Origin: Chryseobacterium indologenes
GTDB lineage: Bacteria; Bacteroidota; Bacteroidia; Flavobacteriales; Weeksellaceae
Length of the DNA stretch: 64,000 nt
Direction of reading: 5' to 3'
Assembly (NCBI RefSeq): GCF_018362995.1
Contig: NZ_CP074372.1
Span: 434,001-498,000, forward strand
The position numbers were made by a program, and so were the translations under genes. The notes below the pieces were generated by a model that was given only the letters and a program-made list of their open reading frames with translations, searched no databases and was not told the DNA's origin. How positions within the stretch are numbered: the stretch's first letter is position 1; every line of letters starts with the position of its first letter. This document shows positions 47,584 to 55,792 of the stretch, in pieces.

Positions 47584-49029
47584 ATGGATAATCAGCCACA
47601 AAAAATATCGGTAGTAGAGAAAGTAGGGTACAGTCTGGGAGATCTGGCGGCCAACCTTGTTTTTCAGACCTTAGTGACCTACCTTACTTATTTTTATACA
47701 GATATTTACGGACTCAAAGCAGAAGATGCTTCTGTCATTACCCTTACCGTAGGTTTAATTGCCGGGTTTGGCTTTAATCCGCTTATCGGAGCACTGGCAG
47801 ACCGTACAAGCTCACGATGGGGGAAATTCCGTCCATGGATTCTATTTACCGCTGTACCGCTTGGTATTGCAGCACTTTTAGCCTTCAGCACGCCTCACTT
47901 TTCCTATCAGGGTAAAATGATCTATGCTGCAGTTACCTATTCATTATTATTGTTATTGTATGCATCTAATAACTTACCATATGCTGCTTTGAGCGGTGTT
48001 ATCACGGGAGATATGGGAGAAAGGAATAGTATTTCTTCATATCGTTTTGTAGCTGTAATGTTTGCACAATTCTTTGTACAGGTATTTATGTTGCCTATCA
48101 TTCTATATGTAGGACACGGAGACAAAGCACAGGGGATCGAGACTGTTATGACATGGCTGGCGGTGATCGGATCCGTCATGTTACTGATTACCTTTTTTAC
48201 CACCAAAGAAAGAATCATTCCCAAGCCGGAGCAGAAATCAAGTCTGAAAGAGGATTTAAAAGATTTATTCCAGAATAGACCCTGGATTATTATGCTTACC
48301 GTGACTGCATTTATATTCATCACGCTGGCCATGAAAGGAGGTTCTTATGTATATTATTTTAACAATTATGTGGATGAGAATGCTCTCAAAAGTTTTATCT
48401 CGCCTATTACAGCATTTTTTAATTCTGCAGGGATGAATTTCTTTGGGGAAGACCCAAAGTCTGCAGGATTCGGATTGTTTAATGCAGGAGGAATTGTCAT
48501 GATGATTGTCGGCATTACCTTCTCTAAAAAATTGGCAGACCGATTTGGAAAACGGGACACTTTTATTGTGTCATTATTCATTTCTACATTATTCATCCTC
48601 GCTTTTATATTCTATCCTCCGAAAGCAGTAGGAATTATGTTTTTATCACAGGTTTTACATGGATTCTTTTACGGAATCAGTACACCGCTTTTGTGGGCTA
48701 TGATTGCTGATGTGGCCGACTATTCGGAATGGAAAAATAACCGCAGGGCTACAGCTATTATCTTTTCTGCCATGATGGTAGGATTGAAAGTTGGTCTCAG
48801 CATCGGAAGCTCTTTGGTAGCTTTGATCATAGGAAAATACGGATATATTTCTGTTCATGGAAATGAGCAGATTATTCAGCCTGAAACAGTGGCAGCAGGA
48901 GCCAAAATGCTTGTGAGCATATTTCCGTCCATACCGTTTTTCATTGCGTGCGGACTGCTTTTATTTTACAAAATCAACAAAAAAATGGAAGTTCAGATTG
49001 AAAAAGATCTGGCTGAAAGAAGAAAATAA
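47584..49029 (+). CDS. GPH-family (glycoside-pentoside-hexuronide) cation symporter
   Basis: Inner-membrane transporter of 481 residues with about 12 membrane segments. The family start EKVGYSLGDLAANLVFQ, the ALADRTSSRWGKFRPWI loop (about 75-91) and WAMIADVADYSEWK (about 368-381) are diagnostic of the MelB/XylP/XynB type. It lies 28 bases after the esterase gene and 10 before GH10. Because the cytoplasmic GH43 two genes on can cut short xylosides, the likely cargo is xylobiose or related oligosaccharides. Cargo is inferred. Confidence 0.92.
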   Translation: MDNQPQKISVVEKVGYSLGDLAANLVFQTLVTYLTYFYTDIYGLKAEDASVITLTVGLIAGFGFNPLIGALADRTSSRWGKFRPWILFTAVPLGIAALLAFSTPHFSYQGKMIYAAVTYSLLLLLYASNNLPYAALSGVITGDMGERNSISSYRFVAVMFAQFFVQVFMLPIILYVGHGDKAQGIETVMTWLAVIGSVMLLITFFTTKERIIPKPEQKSSLKEDLKDLFQNRPWIIMLTVTAFIFITLAMKGGSYVYYFNNYVDENALKSFISPITAFFNSAGMNFFGEDPKSAGFGLFNAGGIVMMIVGITFSKKLADRFGKRDTFIVSLFISTLFILAFIFYPPKAVGIMFLSQVLHGFFYGISTPLLWAMIADVADYSEWKNNRRATAIIFSAMMVGLKVGLSIGSSLVALIIGKYGYISVHGNEQIIQPETVAAGAKMLVSIFPSIPFFIACGLLLFYKINKKMEVQIEKDLAERRK

Positions 49030-49039
49030 AACGATTACT

Positions 49040-50149
49040 ATGAAACGTATTTTAATTGGTTTGGCGGCTCTTACCGCTTCCGGGCTGTCCGCACAGAAAT
49101 CCGATGGTACTTTAAAAAAAGCATTTCAGGATAAATTCTATATCGGGACTGCTATGAGTCTTCCTCAGATTGACGGGACAGATCAGAAAGCTGCAGCGAT
49201 TATCAAAAAACAATTCAGCTCTATTGTGGCCGAAAATTGCATGAAATCGATGTTTCTGCAGCCTCAGGAAGGAAAGTTCTTCTTTGATGACGCTGATGAA
49301 TTTGTTGATTTCGGGATGAAAAATAATATGTTCATCATTGGACATACATTAATCTGGCATTCCCAGCTTCCAAAATGGTTTTTTTCAGATGAAAATGGAA
49401 AAGATGTTTCTCCGGAAGTATTGAAACAGCGCATGAAAAACCACATTACAACCGTAGTTTCCCGCTACAAAGGAAAAGTAAAAGGTTGGGATGTGGTCAA
49501 TGAGGCCATTCTTGAAGACGGATCCTACAGAAAAAGTAAATTTTACGAAATCTTGGGGGAAGATTTTATTCCTTTGGCATTTCAGTATGCACAGGAAGCC
49601 GATCCCAATGCAGAATTATATTACAACGATTATAATGAATGGTATCCGGAAAAGGTAAAAACCGTTATTAAAATGGTTGAAAAACTTAAATCAAGAGGAA
49701 TCCGTATTGATGGAGTAGGAATGCAGGCCCATGTCGGAATGGATATCCCTTCCATAGATGAATATGAAAAAGCGATTCTGACGTATTCCAATGCTGGAGT
49801 TAAGGTCAATATCACAGAACTTGAAATCAGTGCGCTGCCTTCTCCATGGGGAAGCTCTGCCAATGTTTCAGATACTGTTGCCTATCAGAAAAAAATGAAT
49901 CCTTACACCAAAGGACTTCCCAAAGAAGTAGAAATGAAATGGGAAAAGCGTTACCTTGATTTCTTTGGCTTGTTTTTGAAACATAAAGATAAAATAAGAA
50001 GAGTAACCTTATGGGGCGTTACCGACAAACAATCCTGGAAAAACGATTTCCCGGTGAAAGGAAGAACAGATTATCCGTTATTGTTTGACAGGAACGACCA
50101 GGAGAAACCTGTAGTACAAAAGATAATAAAGCTGGCAGAGAAAAATTAA
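49040..50149 (+). CDS. Secreted GH10 endo-beta-1,4-xylanase
   Basis: 369 residues from ATG 49040, which gives a signal peptide MKRILIGLAALTASGLSAQ. An upstream frame overlapping the symporter gene is rejected. The GH10 barrel has the FIIGHTLIWHSQLPKWFF motif (in part GHTLIWHSQLPKW, about 101-113), the acid/base Glu155 in GWDVVNEAI and the nucleophile Glu260 in NITELEIS. GVGMQAHVGMD and RRVTLWGVTDKQSW complete the family set. A single catalytic module with no binding module. It is the classical backbone-cleaving xylanase of the island. Confidence 0.96.
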   Translation: MKRILIGLAALTASGLSAQKSDGTLKKAFQDKFYIGTAMSLPQIDGTDQKAAAIIKKQFSSIVAENCMKSMFLQPQEGKFFFDDADEFVDFGMKNNMFIIGHTLIWHSQLPKWFFSDENGKDVSPEVLKQRMKNHITTVVSRYKGKVKGWDVVNEAILEDGSYRKSKFYEILGEDFIPLAFQYAQEADPNAELYYNDYNEWYPEKVKTVIKMVEKLKSRGIRIDGVGMQAHVGMDIPSIDEYEKAILTYSNAGVKVNITELEISALPSPWGSSANVSDTVAYQKKMNPYTKGLPKEVEMKWEKRYLDFFGLFLKHKDKIRRVTLWGVTDKQSWKNDFPVKGRTDYPLLFDRNDQEKPVVQKIIKLAEKN

Positions 50150-50170
50150 AATCAATAGAATTTTTACTTA

Positions 50171-51145
50171 ATGAAAAAATCAAAATATTTATTCCCGGAA
50201 GATTATATGGCAGACCCTTCCGTTCACGTTTTTGAAGATAAAATCTATATCTATCCTTCTCACGACCGCGAAAGCGGAATTGAAGAAAACGATAACGGAG
50301 ATCATTTTGATATGAATGATTACCATGTCTTTTCAATGGATGATGTGGACGGCGGAGAAATAAAAGACCACGGCGTAGTCCTTTCGGTAAAAGATATTCC
50401 ATGGGCGGGGAGACAGTTGTGGGATTGCGATGTTGCCTTCAAAGATGGCAAATATTATATGTACTTTCCTCTGAAGGATCAGAATGATATCTTCAGAATC
50501 GGGGTTGCAGTGAGTGATAAACCTTACGGACCTTTCATCCCTGAAGAACATCCGATGATGGGAAGCTACAGCATCGATCCCTGCATTTTTGAAGATAAAG
50601 GAAAATATTATATGTACTTCGGAGGGATCTGGGGCGGACAATTACAGCGATACAGAGATAATAAAGTGCTTGAATCTGCTGTAATTCCAGAAAATGATGA
50701 ACCAGCAATCCATTCAAAAGTGGCACTGCTGAGCGATGATATGCTTCAATTTGCGGAAGCTCCTAAAGACATTGTCATCATTGATGAAAACGGAAAGCCT
50801 CTGCTTCATGGTGATAAGCACCGCTTTTTTGAAGCATCATGGATGCATCAGTATAATGGTAAGTACTATTTTTCATATTCTACAGGAGACACTCACCTGA
50901 TTTGCTATGCGACCGGGGATAATCCTTACGGTCCGTTTACTTTTCAGGGTGAAATTCTTACTCCAGTGGTAGGATGGACAACCCATCACAGCATCGTAGA
51001 ATTCAAAGGAAAATGGTATCTGTTTTTCCATGATTCTGTTCCGAGTGGCGGTAAAACATGGCTGAGAAGCATGAAGGTTGTTGAACTGGAATACGATCAC
51101 GAAGGTAAAATCAAGACGATTGAAGGTCTGGAAGACCGATCATAG
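50171..51145 (+). CDS. Cytoplasmic GH43 beta-xylosidase-type enzyme
   Basis: 324 residues with no signal peptide: it starts MKKSKYLFPEDYMADPSVHV and goes straight into the GH43 propeller. The catalytic set is Asp15 (MADPSVHV), Asp136 (SIDPCIF) and Glu221 (RFFEASWMH). Its short, single-domain form is like GH43 subfamily 1 xylosidases. Being intracellular and two genes after the GPH symporter, it probably hydrolyses imported xylobiose or arabinosyl-xylose. It differs in this from the three secreted GH43 enzymes at 14989-20853. Confidence 0.9.
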   Translation: MKKSKYLFPEDYMADPSVHVFEDKIYIYPSHDRESGIEENDNGDHFDMNDYHVFSMDDVDGGEIKDHGVVLSVKDIPWAGRQLWDCDVAFKDGKYYMYFPLKDQNDIFRIGVAVSDKPYGPFIPEEHPMMGSYSIDPCIFEDKGKYYMYFGGIWGGQLQRYRDNKVLESAVIPENDEPAIHSKVALLSDDMLQFAEAPKDIVIIDENGKPLLHGDKHRFFEASWMHQYNGKYYFSYSTGDTHLICYATGDNPYGPFTFQGEILTPVVGWTTHHSIVEFKGKWYLFFHDSVPSGGKTWLRSMKVVELEYDHEGKIKTIEGLEDRS

Positions 51146-51173
51146 TCATCTTTAATTAATTTAAAATTTTTCA

Positions 51174-53207
51174 ATGCGATATCTGAGACTCAACTTACTA
51201 TTTTTTCTGGTATTTCCTTTGCTGGTTTTCGCGGAGGACGGAAGTCAGCTCTGGCTTCGGTTTCCTGCAAAAAACGGAATATCGGCAGATAAAATTATTT
51301 CCAAAGGCAGCAGTCCAACCCTGAATATTGTCAGAAAAGAGCTTAGCAGACACTGGCAGGGACAGGCGGTGGAACTTCGTACAGAAAACAAAGACAAAAA
51401 CCTTAAAGACGGTTACAGGATTGTTTCCACCCCTGAAAAAATCGTTATTTCTGCAGGGAAAGAAATAGGATTGTTGTACGGTGTCTATCATATCTTACGA
51501 TTGCAGCAGACAAAGGCAGATCTGTCTCATTTAAATACTGTTGAAAAACCATCATACGATGTAAGGGTTCTGGACCATTGGGATAATCTGGATGGAAGTA
51601 TTGAAAGAGGATATGCCGGAAGATCACTCTGGAAATGGGAAGATTTACCGGGGAGAATTTCTCCACGCTATGAAGAATATGCAAGAGCGAACGCTTCAAT
51701 AGGAATCAATTCCGTTGTTTTGAATAATGTGAACGCATCTCCCAATATGCTTAGGGAAGACTATCTTAAAAAAGTAAAGGTTCTGGCTGATATTTTCAGG
51801 CCTTATGGGATTAAGGTATATCTTTCCGTGAATTTTGCTTCACCTAAAGTGCTGGGCGGATTACAAAATTCAGATCCACTGAATAAAGACGTGCAAAAGT
51901 GGTGGAAAGATAAAGCAGCTGAAATTTACAGATTGATTCCTGATTTCGGCGGGTTTTTGGTGAAAGCCAATTCCGAAGGACAGCCTGGCCCTCAGGATTA
52001 CGGAAGAACGCATGCAGACGGAGCCAATATGATGGCCGATGCTCTGAAACCTTACAGTGGAATCGTGATGTGGAGAGCATTTGTCTACAGTCCGAGCAAA
52101 GACGACAGAGCCAAACAGGCTTATCTGGAATTTGTTCCTCTGGATGGGAAATTCAGGGATAATGTCATTATTCAGATCAAAAACGGTCCGGTTGATTTTC
52201 AGCCCCGCGAAGCTTTTAATCCGCTTTTCGGAGCATTAAGAAAAACTTCTGAAATGGTAGAATTTCAGATCACCCAGGAATATCTGGGCTTTTCAAATCA
52301 TCTGGTTTTTCTGGCTCCATTATTCAAGGAAACACTGGATAGTGACACCTATTCTGACGGCCAGGGCTCCACGATTGCTAAAATAACAGACGGTACTTTA
52401 AGACCTTCAAAAATTACAGCTATTTCAGCCGTTGCCAATATTGGAGAAGATACCAACTGGACGGGACATCATTTTGCACAGGCTAACTGGTATGCATTCG
52501 GGAGATTAGCATGGAACCATCAGCTGAGTTCAGAGCAGATTGCCGATGAATGGATTAAAATGACCTTCACAGACGATCAGAAATTCCTGGATCCGGTAAA
52601 GGAAGTCATGCTTTCTTCCAGGGAAACTGCTGTGGATTATATGATGCCTTTGGGACTTCACCATATCTTTGCGGGAGGACATCATTATGGTCCTGAGCCA
52701 TGGGGAGATTATAAAGGCGGAAGACCGGACTGGTCTCCTGTCTATTACCATCAGGCTGATGCTCAGGGATTGGGCTTTAACAGAACAAAAACAGGAAGTA
52801 ACGCGGTTTCACAATATTTTTCACCATTGAATGAAAGATATGGGAATATCTCAACCTGCCCGGAAAATCTTATTCTATGGTTTCATCATGTTCCGTGGGA
52901 TTATCCAATGAAAGACGGGAAAACCCTGTGGGATGAGCTGTGCTATACGTATGATTCCGGGGTAAAAAAGGTAAGGGATTATCAGAAAATCTGGGATAAA
53001 ATGGAACCTTATATAGACAAACAGAGGTTTGCAGATGTTCAGTCAAAGCTCAGAATTCAGTCAAAAGATGCGATATGGTGGAAAGATGCCTGTCTGCTTT
53101 ACTTTCAGACTTTTTCCAAAAAGCCGATTCCTTACGACATAGAACGTCCTGTTCATGAGCTGGAGGATCTGAAAAAGATCAAATTGGACATGGGGCATCA
53201 CAATTAA
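51174..53207 (+). CDS. Secreted GH67 alpha-glucuronidase
   Basis: 677 residues; signal peptide about 1-20. GH67 removes (4-O-methyl-)glucuronate from the non-reducing-end xylose of xylo-oligosaccharides. The acid Glu268 is in KANSEGQPGP, and the paired base residues are Asp341 in GPVDFQPRE and Glu369 in FQITQEYLG. MWRAFVYSP and FGRLAWNHQLSSEQIADEW are further family segments. It is the last gene of the GH127-GH67 operon, 28 bases after GH43. It pairs functionally with GH115 and feeds ExuT/UxaC. No cytoplasmic location is suggested, unlike many Firmicutes GH67. Confidence 0.96.
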   Translation: MRYLRLNLLFFLVFPLLVFAEDGSQLWLRFPAKNGISADKIISKGSSPTLNIVRKELSRHWQGQAVELRTENKDKNLKDGYRIVSTPEKIVISAGKEIGLLYGVYHILRLQQTKADLSHLNTVEKPSYDVRVLDHWDNLDGSIERGYAGRSLWKWEDLPGRISPRYEEYARANASIGINSVVLNNVNASPNMLREDYLKKVKVLADIFRPYGIKVYLSVNFASPKVLGGLQNSDPLNKDVQKWWKDKAAEIYRLIPDFGGFLVKANSEGQPGPQDYGRTHADGANMMADALKPYSGIVMWRAFVYSPSKDDRAKQAYLEFVPLDGKFRDNVIIQIKNGPVDFQPREAFNPLFGALRKTSEMVEFQITQEYLGFSNHLVFLAPLFKETLDSDTYSDGQGSTIAKITDGTLRPSKITAISAVANIGEDTNWTGHHFAQANWYAFGRLAWNHQLSSEQIADEWIKMTFTDDQKFLDPVKEVMLSSRETAVDYMMPLGLHHIFAGGHHYGPEPWGDYKGGRPDWSPVYYHQADAQGLGFNRTKTGSNAVSQYFSPLNERYGNISTCPENLILWFHHVPWDYPMKDGKTLWDELCYTYDSGVKKVRDYQKIWDKMEPYIDKQRFADVQSKLRIQSKDAIWWKDACLLYFQTFSKKPIPYDIERPVHELEDLKKIKLDMGHHN

Positions 53208-53212
53208 AAAAT

Positions 53213-53251
53213 GAGGCAGCTCTTTTTCCTGGTTGGAAATGGAGCTGCCTC
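53213..53251. terminator. Strong hairpin terminator after GH67
   Basis: GAGGCAGCTC (53213-53222) and GAGCTGCCTC (53242-53251) form a perfect 10-bp stem. Inside it TTTCC and GGAAA can form a second stem. The minus strand has a T-run after the stem, so it can also end the converging minus-strand gene at 53334-53930. Confidence 0.85.
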
Positions 53252-53333
53252 AAAACAATAAACTGTAAGTAAAATTTTAATCCAAAATAATTTGGAATGA
53301 TCGATATGTCAATCTATCTGTATGTATTCCTGT

Positions 53334-53930
53334 TTATCGGAGAGAAATTATCTTATTAAAAACATTTCCATTCTCTTCAACCTGAATGATGTATTGGTCT
53401 GCTGTTTTCGGGTCAAGATCAAAAGTGATATCCACTTTGCCGTCAGCATATTTTTTGTTTGAAGTATAATATGTTGTATTGGAAAGATCATATACTGAAA
53501 TGCTTACAGGTCCTTTCGCATCAGACATATGAAGTTTTGCCATATGCCCGGAAACAGTATATTCAGGCTTATGCACAGCACTTACAGGTGTTTTTTCCAC
53601 CTCCATTACATTATCAGCATTGATTTTGATTTTGTATTTCTCTATCTTCACTTCTGATTCTGCTACCAGATAATAGGTTCCTGGCGTAAAGCTCTGAAAA
53701 TCATAAGACTTTATCAGATGGTCTCCATCTGCAAGATTTTCGAAAAACAGCTCGTCATGTGCAGTGTTATAAACAAAAACAGAAACACTTTTAGCATTTG
53801 AAAGCTCAAAGTTCAATGTTTTGTCTTGTACGTTTCCAAAGGAAAGGGAAAAATCTCTGTCCTTACTCATTACATTTGCTGAAACCAATAAGGCTCCTGC
53901 AAAAAATACGGCTTTTAATAATGTGCTCAT
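53334..53930 (-). CDS. Unknown secreted protein, two beta-rich halves
   Basis: 198 residues; I do not recognise a named family. A signal peptide covers about 1-22 (MSTLLKAVFFAGALLVSANV). The mature part alternates beta-strand-like stretches in two similar-sized halves, about 25-105 and 115-198. Each has a phrase of the same kind, KSVSVFVYNTAHDELFF and GPVSISVYDLSNTTYYTS. The end, QYIIQVEENGNVFNKIISLR, resembles the strand pattern of T9SS-type C-terminal domains but lacks a convincing signature. It lies between two opposed operons, with its own TAGCTTTG -7 box and a downstream terminator. The function is unknown. Confidence 0.75.
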   Translation of the reverse strand: MSTLLKAVFFAGALLVSANVMSKDRDFSLSFGNVQDKTLNFELSNAKSVSVFVYNTAHDELFFENLADGDHLIKSYDFQSFTPGTYYLVAESEVKIEKYKIKINADNVMEVEKTPVSAVHKPEYTVSGHMAKLHMSDAKGPVSISVYDLSNTTYYTSNKKYADGKVDITFDLDPKTADQYIIQVEENGNVFNKIISLR

Positions 53931-53957
53931 GGGTTAACGCTTTTAGGATTACTATTG

Positions 53958-53965
53958 CAAAGCTA
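53958..53965 (-). promoter_or_regulatory. -7 box for the unknown secreted protein
   Basis: Minus strand reads TAGCTTTG, a TAnnTTTG match, 27 bases before the ATG at 53930. Confidence 0.5.
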
Positions 53966-54052
53966 TGGCAGCAATAGTTCTCAGGCTATAATTAAATTTT
54001 CATATTTGTGTACTATATTAACTTTGTTTGATCTTATTGATATATTATTTGT

Positions 54053-54060
54053 TAATTTTG
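54053..54060 (+). promoter_or_regulatory. -7 box for the AraC-family regulator
   Basis: TAATTTTG, a TAnnTTTG match 26 bases before ATG 54087. A TTG lies 22 bases upstream (54028-54030). A second possible box, TAACTTTG, is at 54019-54026. Confidence 0.5.
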
Positions 54061-54086
54061 CATATGAAATTATTTGTTTTTGCTTT

Positions 54087-54959
54087 ATGAAACATGTAAA
54101 TCCTTCTTTTGAGGCGATAAGGCCAACCATAGGAAGCAGTTTTACCAGCCTGAAATTTCTCACCAATGAGAATATAAAATCACATGTCTGGCATTACCAT
54201 CCTGAGATTGAGCTGATTTTTGTGTGCAAAGGTTCCGGGAAAAGACAGATCGGAAGCAGTATCTCTTATTTTTCAGATGGTGATCTTGTCCTGATAGGAA
54301 GCAATCTTCCGCATTGCGGACTGACCAATGAAAGTACCCATAATGAATACGAAATGGTCATTCAGTTTAAACCTGATTTTTTAGGTGAACCTATCTGGGA
54401 CCTTCCGGAGATGCAAAGGATTTCAGGGTTGCTTGAAAAATCAAAAGCAGGAATCGTGTTCGGGGAAGAGGTGAAGAAAATAATCGGAAAGGAGATTACC
54501 GAGATGCATGAAGCTTCCTCTCTGGACAAGCTGTGCAGATTTCTGAAAATATTGGATGAACTGTCTGTGACCCAGGATTACAGGATTTTAAATGCAGGAA
54601 AATATTACCTTCAGACGCAGGTTGAAGACAATGAAAGAATCAATCTTATATTTAATTACGTTAAAGATCATTTTAAAGAAGCCATAACCCTCGAAGAAAT
54701 GGCTGATCTTGCCAACATGAAAGTACCGTCTTTTTGCCGTTATTTTAAAAAAATTACCAATAAAACCTTTACGCAGTTTGTCAACGAATACAGAATTACC
54801 CATGCCCTTAAGCTTCTGGCAGAACAGCCATTGAGTATCACAGAAGTTTGCTTTGAATCAGGGTTTAATAACTTCAGCTACTTTAACAGGACTTTTAAAG
54901 ACTACATTCAAAAAAGTCCTTCTCAATACCGGAAAGAATTTAATTACTTTATGGAGTAA
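54087..54959 (+). CDS. AraC-family transcriptional regulator with N-terminal cupin
   Basis: 290 residues from ATG 54087 (MKHVNPSFEAIRPTIGSS). A longer frame from 53955 encodes implausible residues across the promoter and is rejected. The N-terminal cupin has HVWHYHPEIELIFVCKGSG (about 31-49) and GDLVLIGSNLPHCG. The C-terminal pair of helix-turn-helix motifs covers about 190-290, with ITLEEMADLANMKVPSFCRYF and ITEVCFESGFNNFSYFNRTFK (in part EVCFESGFNNFSYFNRTF), the usual AraC signature. Its ligand and targets are not shown by sequence. It lies just before talC, and the downstream gene has its own operator, so it is probably transcribed separately. Confidence 0.9.
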   Translation: MKHVNPSFEAIRPTIGSSFTSLKFLTNENIKSHVWHYHPEIELIFVCKGSGKRQIGSSISYFSDGDLVLIGSNLPHCGLTNESTHNEYEMVIQFKPDFLGEPIWDLPEMQRISGLLEKSKAGIVFGEEVKKIIGKEITEMHEASSLDKLCRFLKILDELSVTQDYRILNAGKYYLQTQVEDNERINLIFNYVKDHFKEAITLEEMADLANMKVPSFCRYFKKITNKTFTQFVNEYRITHALKLLAEQPLSITEVCFESGFNNFSYFNRTFKDYIQKSPSQYRKEFNYFME

Positions 54960-55008
54960 TTTTTATGAAAATCTGAAAATTCACCTCTAGATTATAATTT
55001 ATTAAAAT

Positions 55009-55031
55009 ATAAGTGTAAATTTAACACTTAT
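55009..55031 (+). promoter_or_regulatory. Putative AraR operator upstream of talC
   Basis: ATAAGTGT-N7-ACACTTAT is a 23-base palindrome with perfect 8-base arms, the most symmetrical of the set. It ends 17 bases before the talC ATG, so a bound regulator would sit on or downstream of the promoter. Confidence 0.65.
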
Positions 55032-55048
55032 AAATAACAGTCATATCT

Positions 55049-55702
55049 ATGAAATTTTTTATTGACACTGCCAATCTGGCGATGATAGAGGAAGCCAGCA
55101 CCCTTGGAGTTCTGGACGGAGTAACCACCAATCCTTCGCTGATGGCGAAAGAAGGTATTTCGGGAAAGCATAATATCCATAATCACTATTTGGATATCTG
55201 TAAAATTGCTGATGGAGATATAAGCGCGGAAGTACTCGGAATTACTTTTGAAGAAATGATTAGAGAAGGGGAAGAGCTTGCTGCATTACATCCGCGGATT
55301 GTCGTAAAAGTTCCTGTAACCAAGGACGGAATTAAAGCGATCAGGTATTTTTCTGAAAAAGGAATAAAAACCAACTGTACGCTTGTTTTCTCAGCCGGCC
55401 AGGCCTTGTTGGCAGCCAAAGCTGGCGCTACTTATGTTTCTCCGTTTCTGGGAAGACTCGATGATGTTTCTACAGACGGTCTTCATCTGATCTCAGAAAT
55501 CAGAGAGATTTATGACAACTATGCTTTTGCTACTCAGATACTGGCTGCTTCAGTCCGACACAGTATGCATATTATCAATTGTGCAAAATTGGGAGCTGAT
55601 GTCGTAACGTGTCCGCTGGCTCCGATACTATCTTTACTTAAACATCCGCTGACAGACTCAGGATTAGACCAGTTTATTAAAGATTCACAAAAAATGAAAT
55701 AA
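55049..55702 (+). CDS. talC: Transaldolase (small FSA/TalC type)
   Basis: 217-residue class I aldolase of the pentose-phosphate pathway. It starts [17 protein letters not shown] and contains [15 protein letters not shown] (about 22-36), the Schiff-base lysine in IVVKVPVT (Lys87), [18 protein letters not shown] and SPFLGRLDD. The short form covers both transaldolases and fructose-6-phosphate aldolases; a pentose island favours transaldolase. The operator motif directly upstream ties it to arabinose control. galK follows after 90 bases. Confidence 0.93.
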   Translation: MKFFIDTANLAMIEEASTLGVLDGVTTNPSLMAKEGISGKHNIHNHYLDICKIADGDISAEVLGITFEEMIREGEELAALHPRIVVKVPVTKDGIKAIRYFSEKGIKTNCTLVFSAGQALLAAKAGATYVSPFLGRLDDVSTDGLHLISEIREIYDNYAFATQILAASVRHSMHIINCAKLGADVVTCPLAPILSLLKHPLTDSGLDQFIKDSQKMK

Positions 55703-55715
55703 GATTGGGCAGAAA

Positions 55716-55756
55716 AAGTATAACTTCTCTGTTATAAATTCAGTAGTTTTATACTT
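55716..55756 (+). promoter_or_regulatory. Inverted repeat in the talC-galK gap
   Basis: AAGTATAA (55716-55723) and TTATACTT (55749-55756) are perfect inverted arms 25 bases apart. A nested TATAAC/GTTATA pair lies inside. It may be a second regulatory site or a weak RNA structure. No -7 box is obvious downstream. Confidence 0.3.
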
Positions 55757-55792
55757 AGATCACCCCAGATCTGTTGATCAGATGAGATTGAT

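Noticed and set aside
48944..49039. Upstream extension of GH10 into the symporter gene
   Set aside because: The residues are the out-of-frame end of the symporter; the signal peptide starts at 49040.
53955..54086. Upstream extension of the AraC regulator
   Set aside because: It crosses the likely -7 boxes and adds non-conserved residues before the cupin domain.
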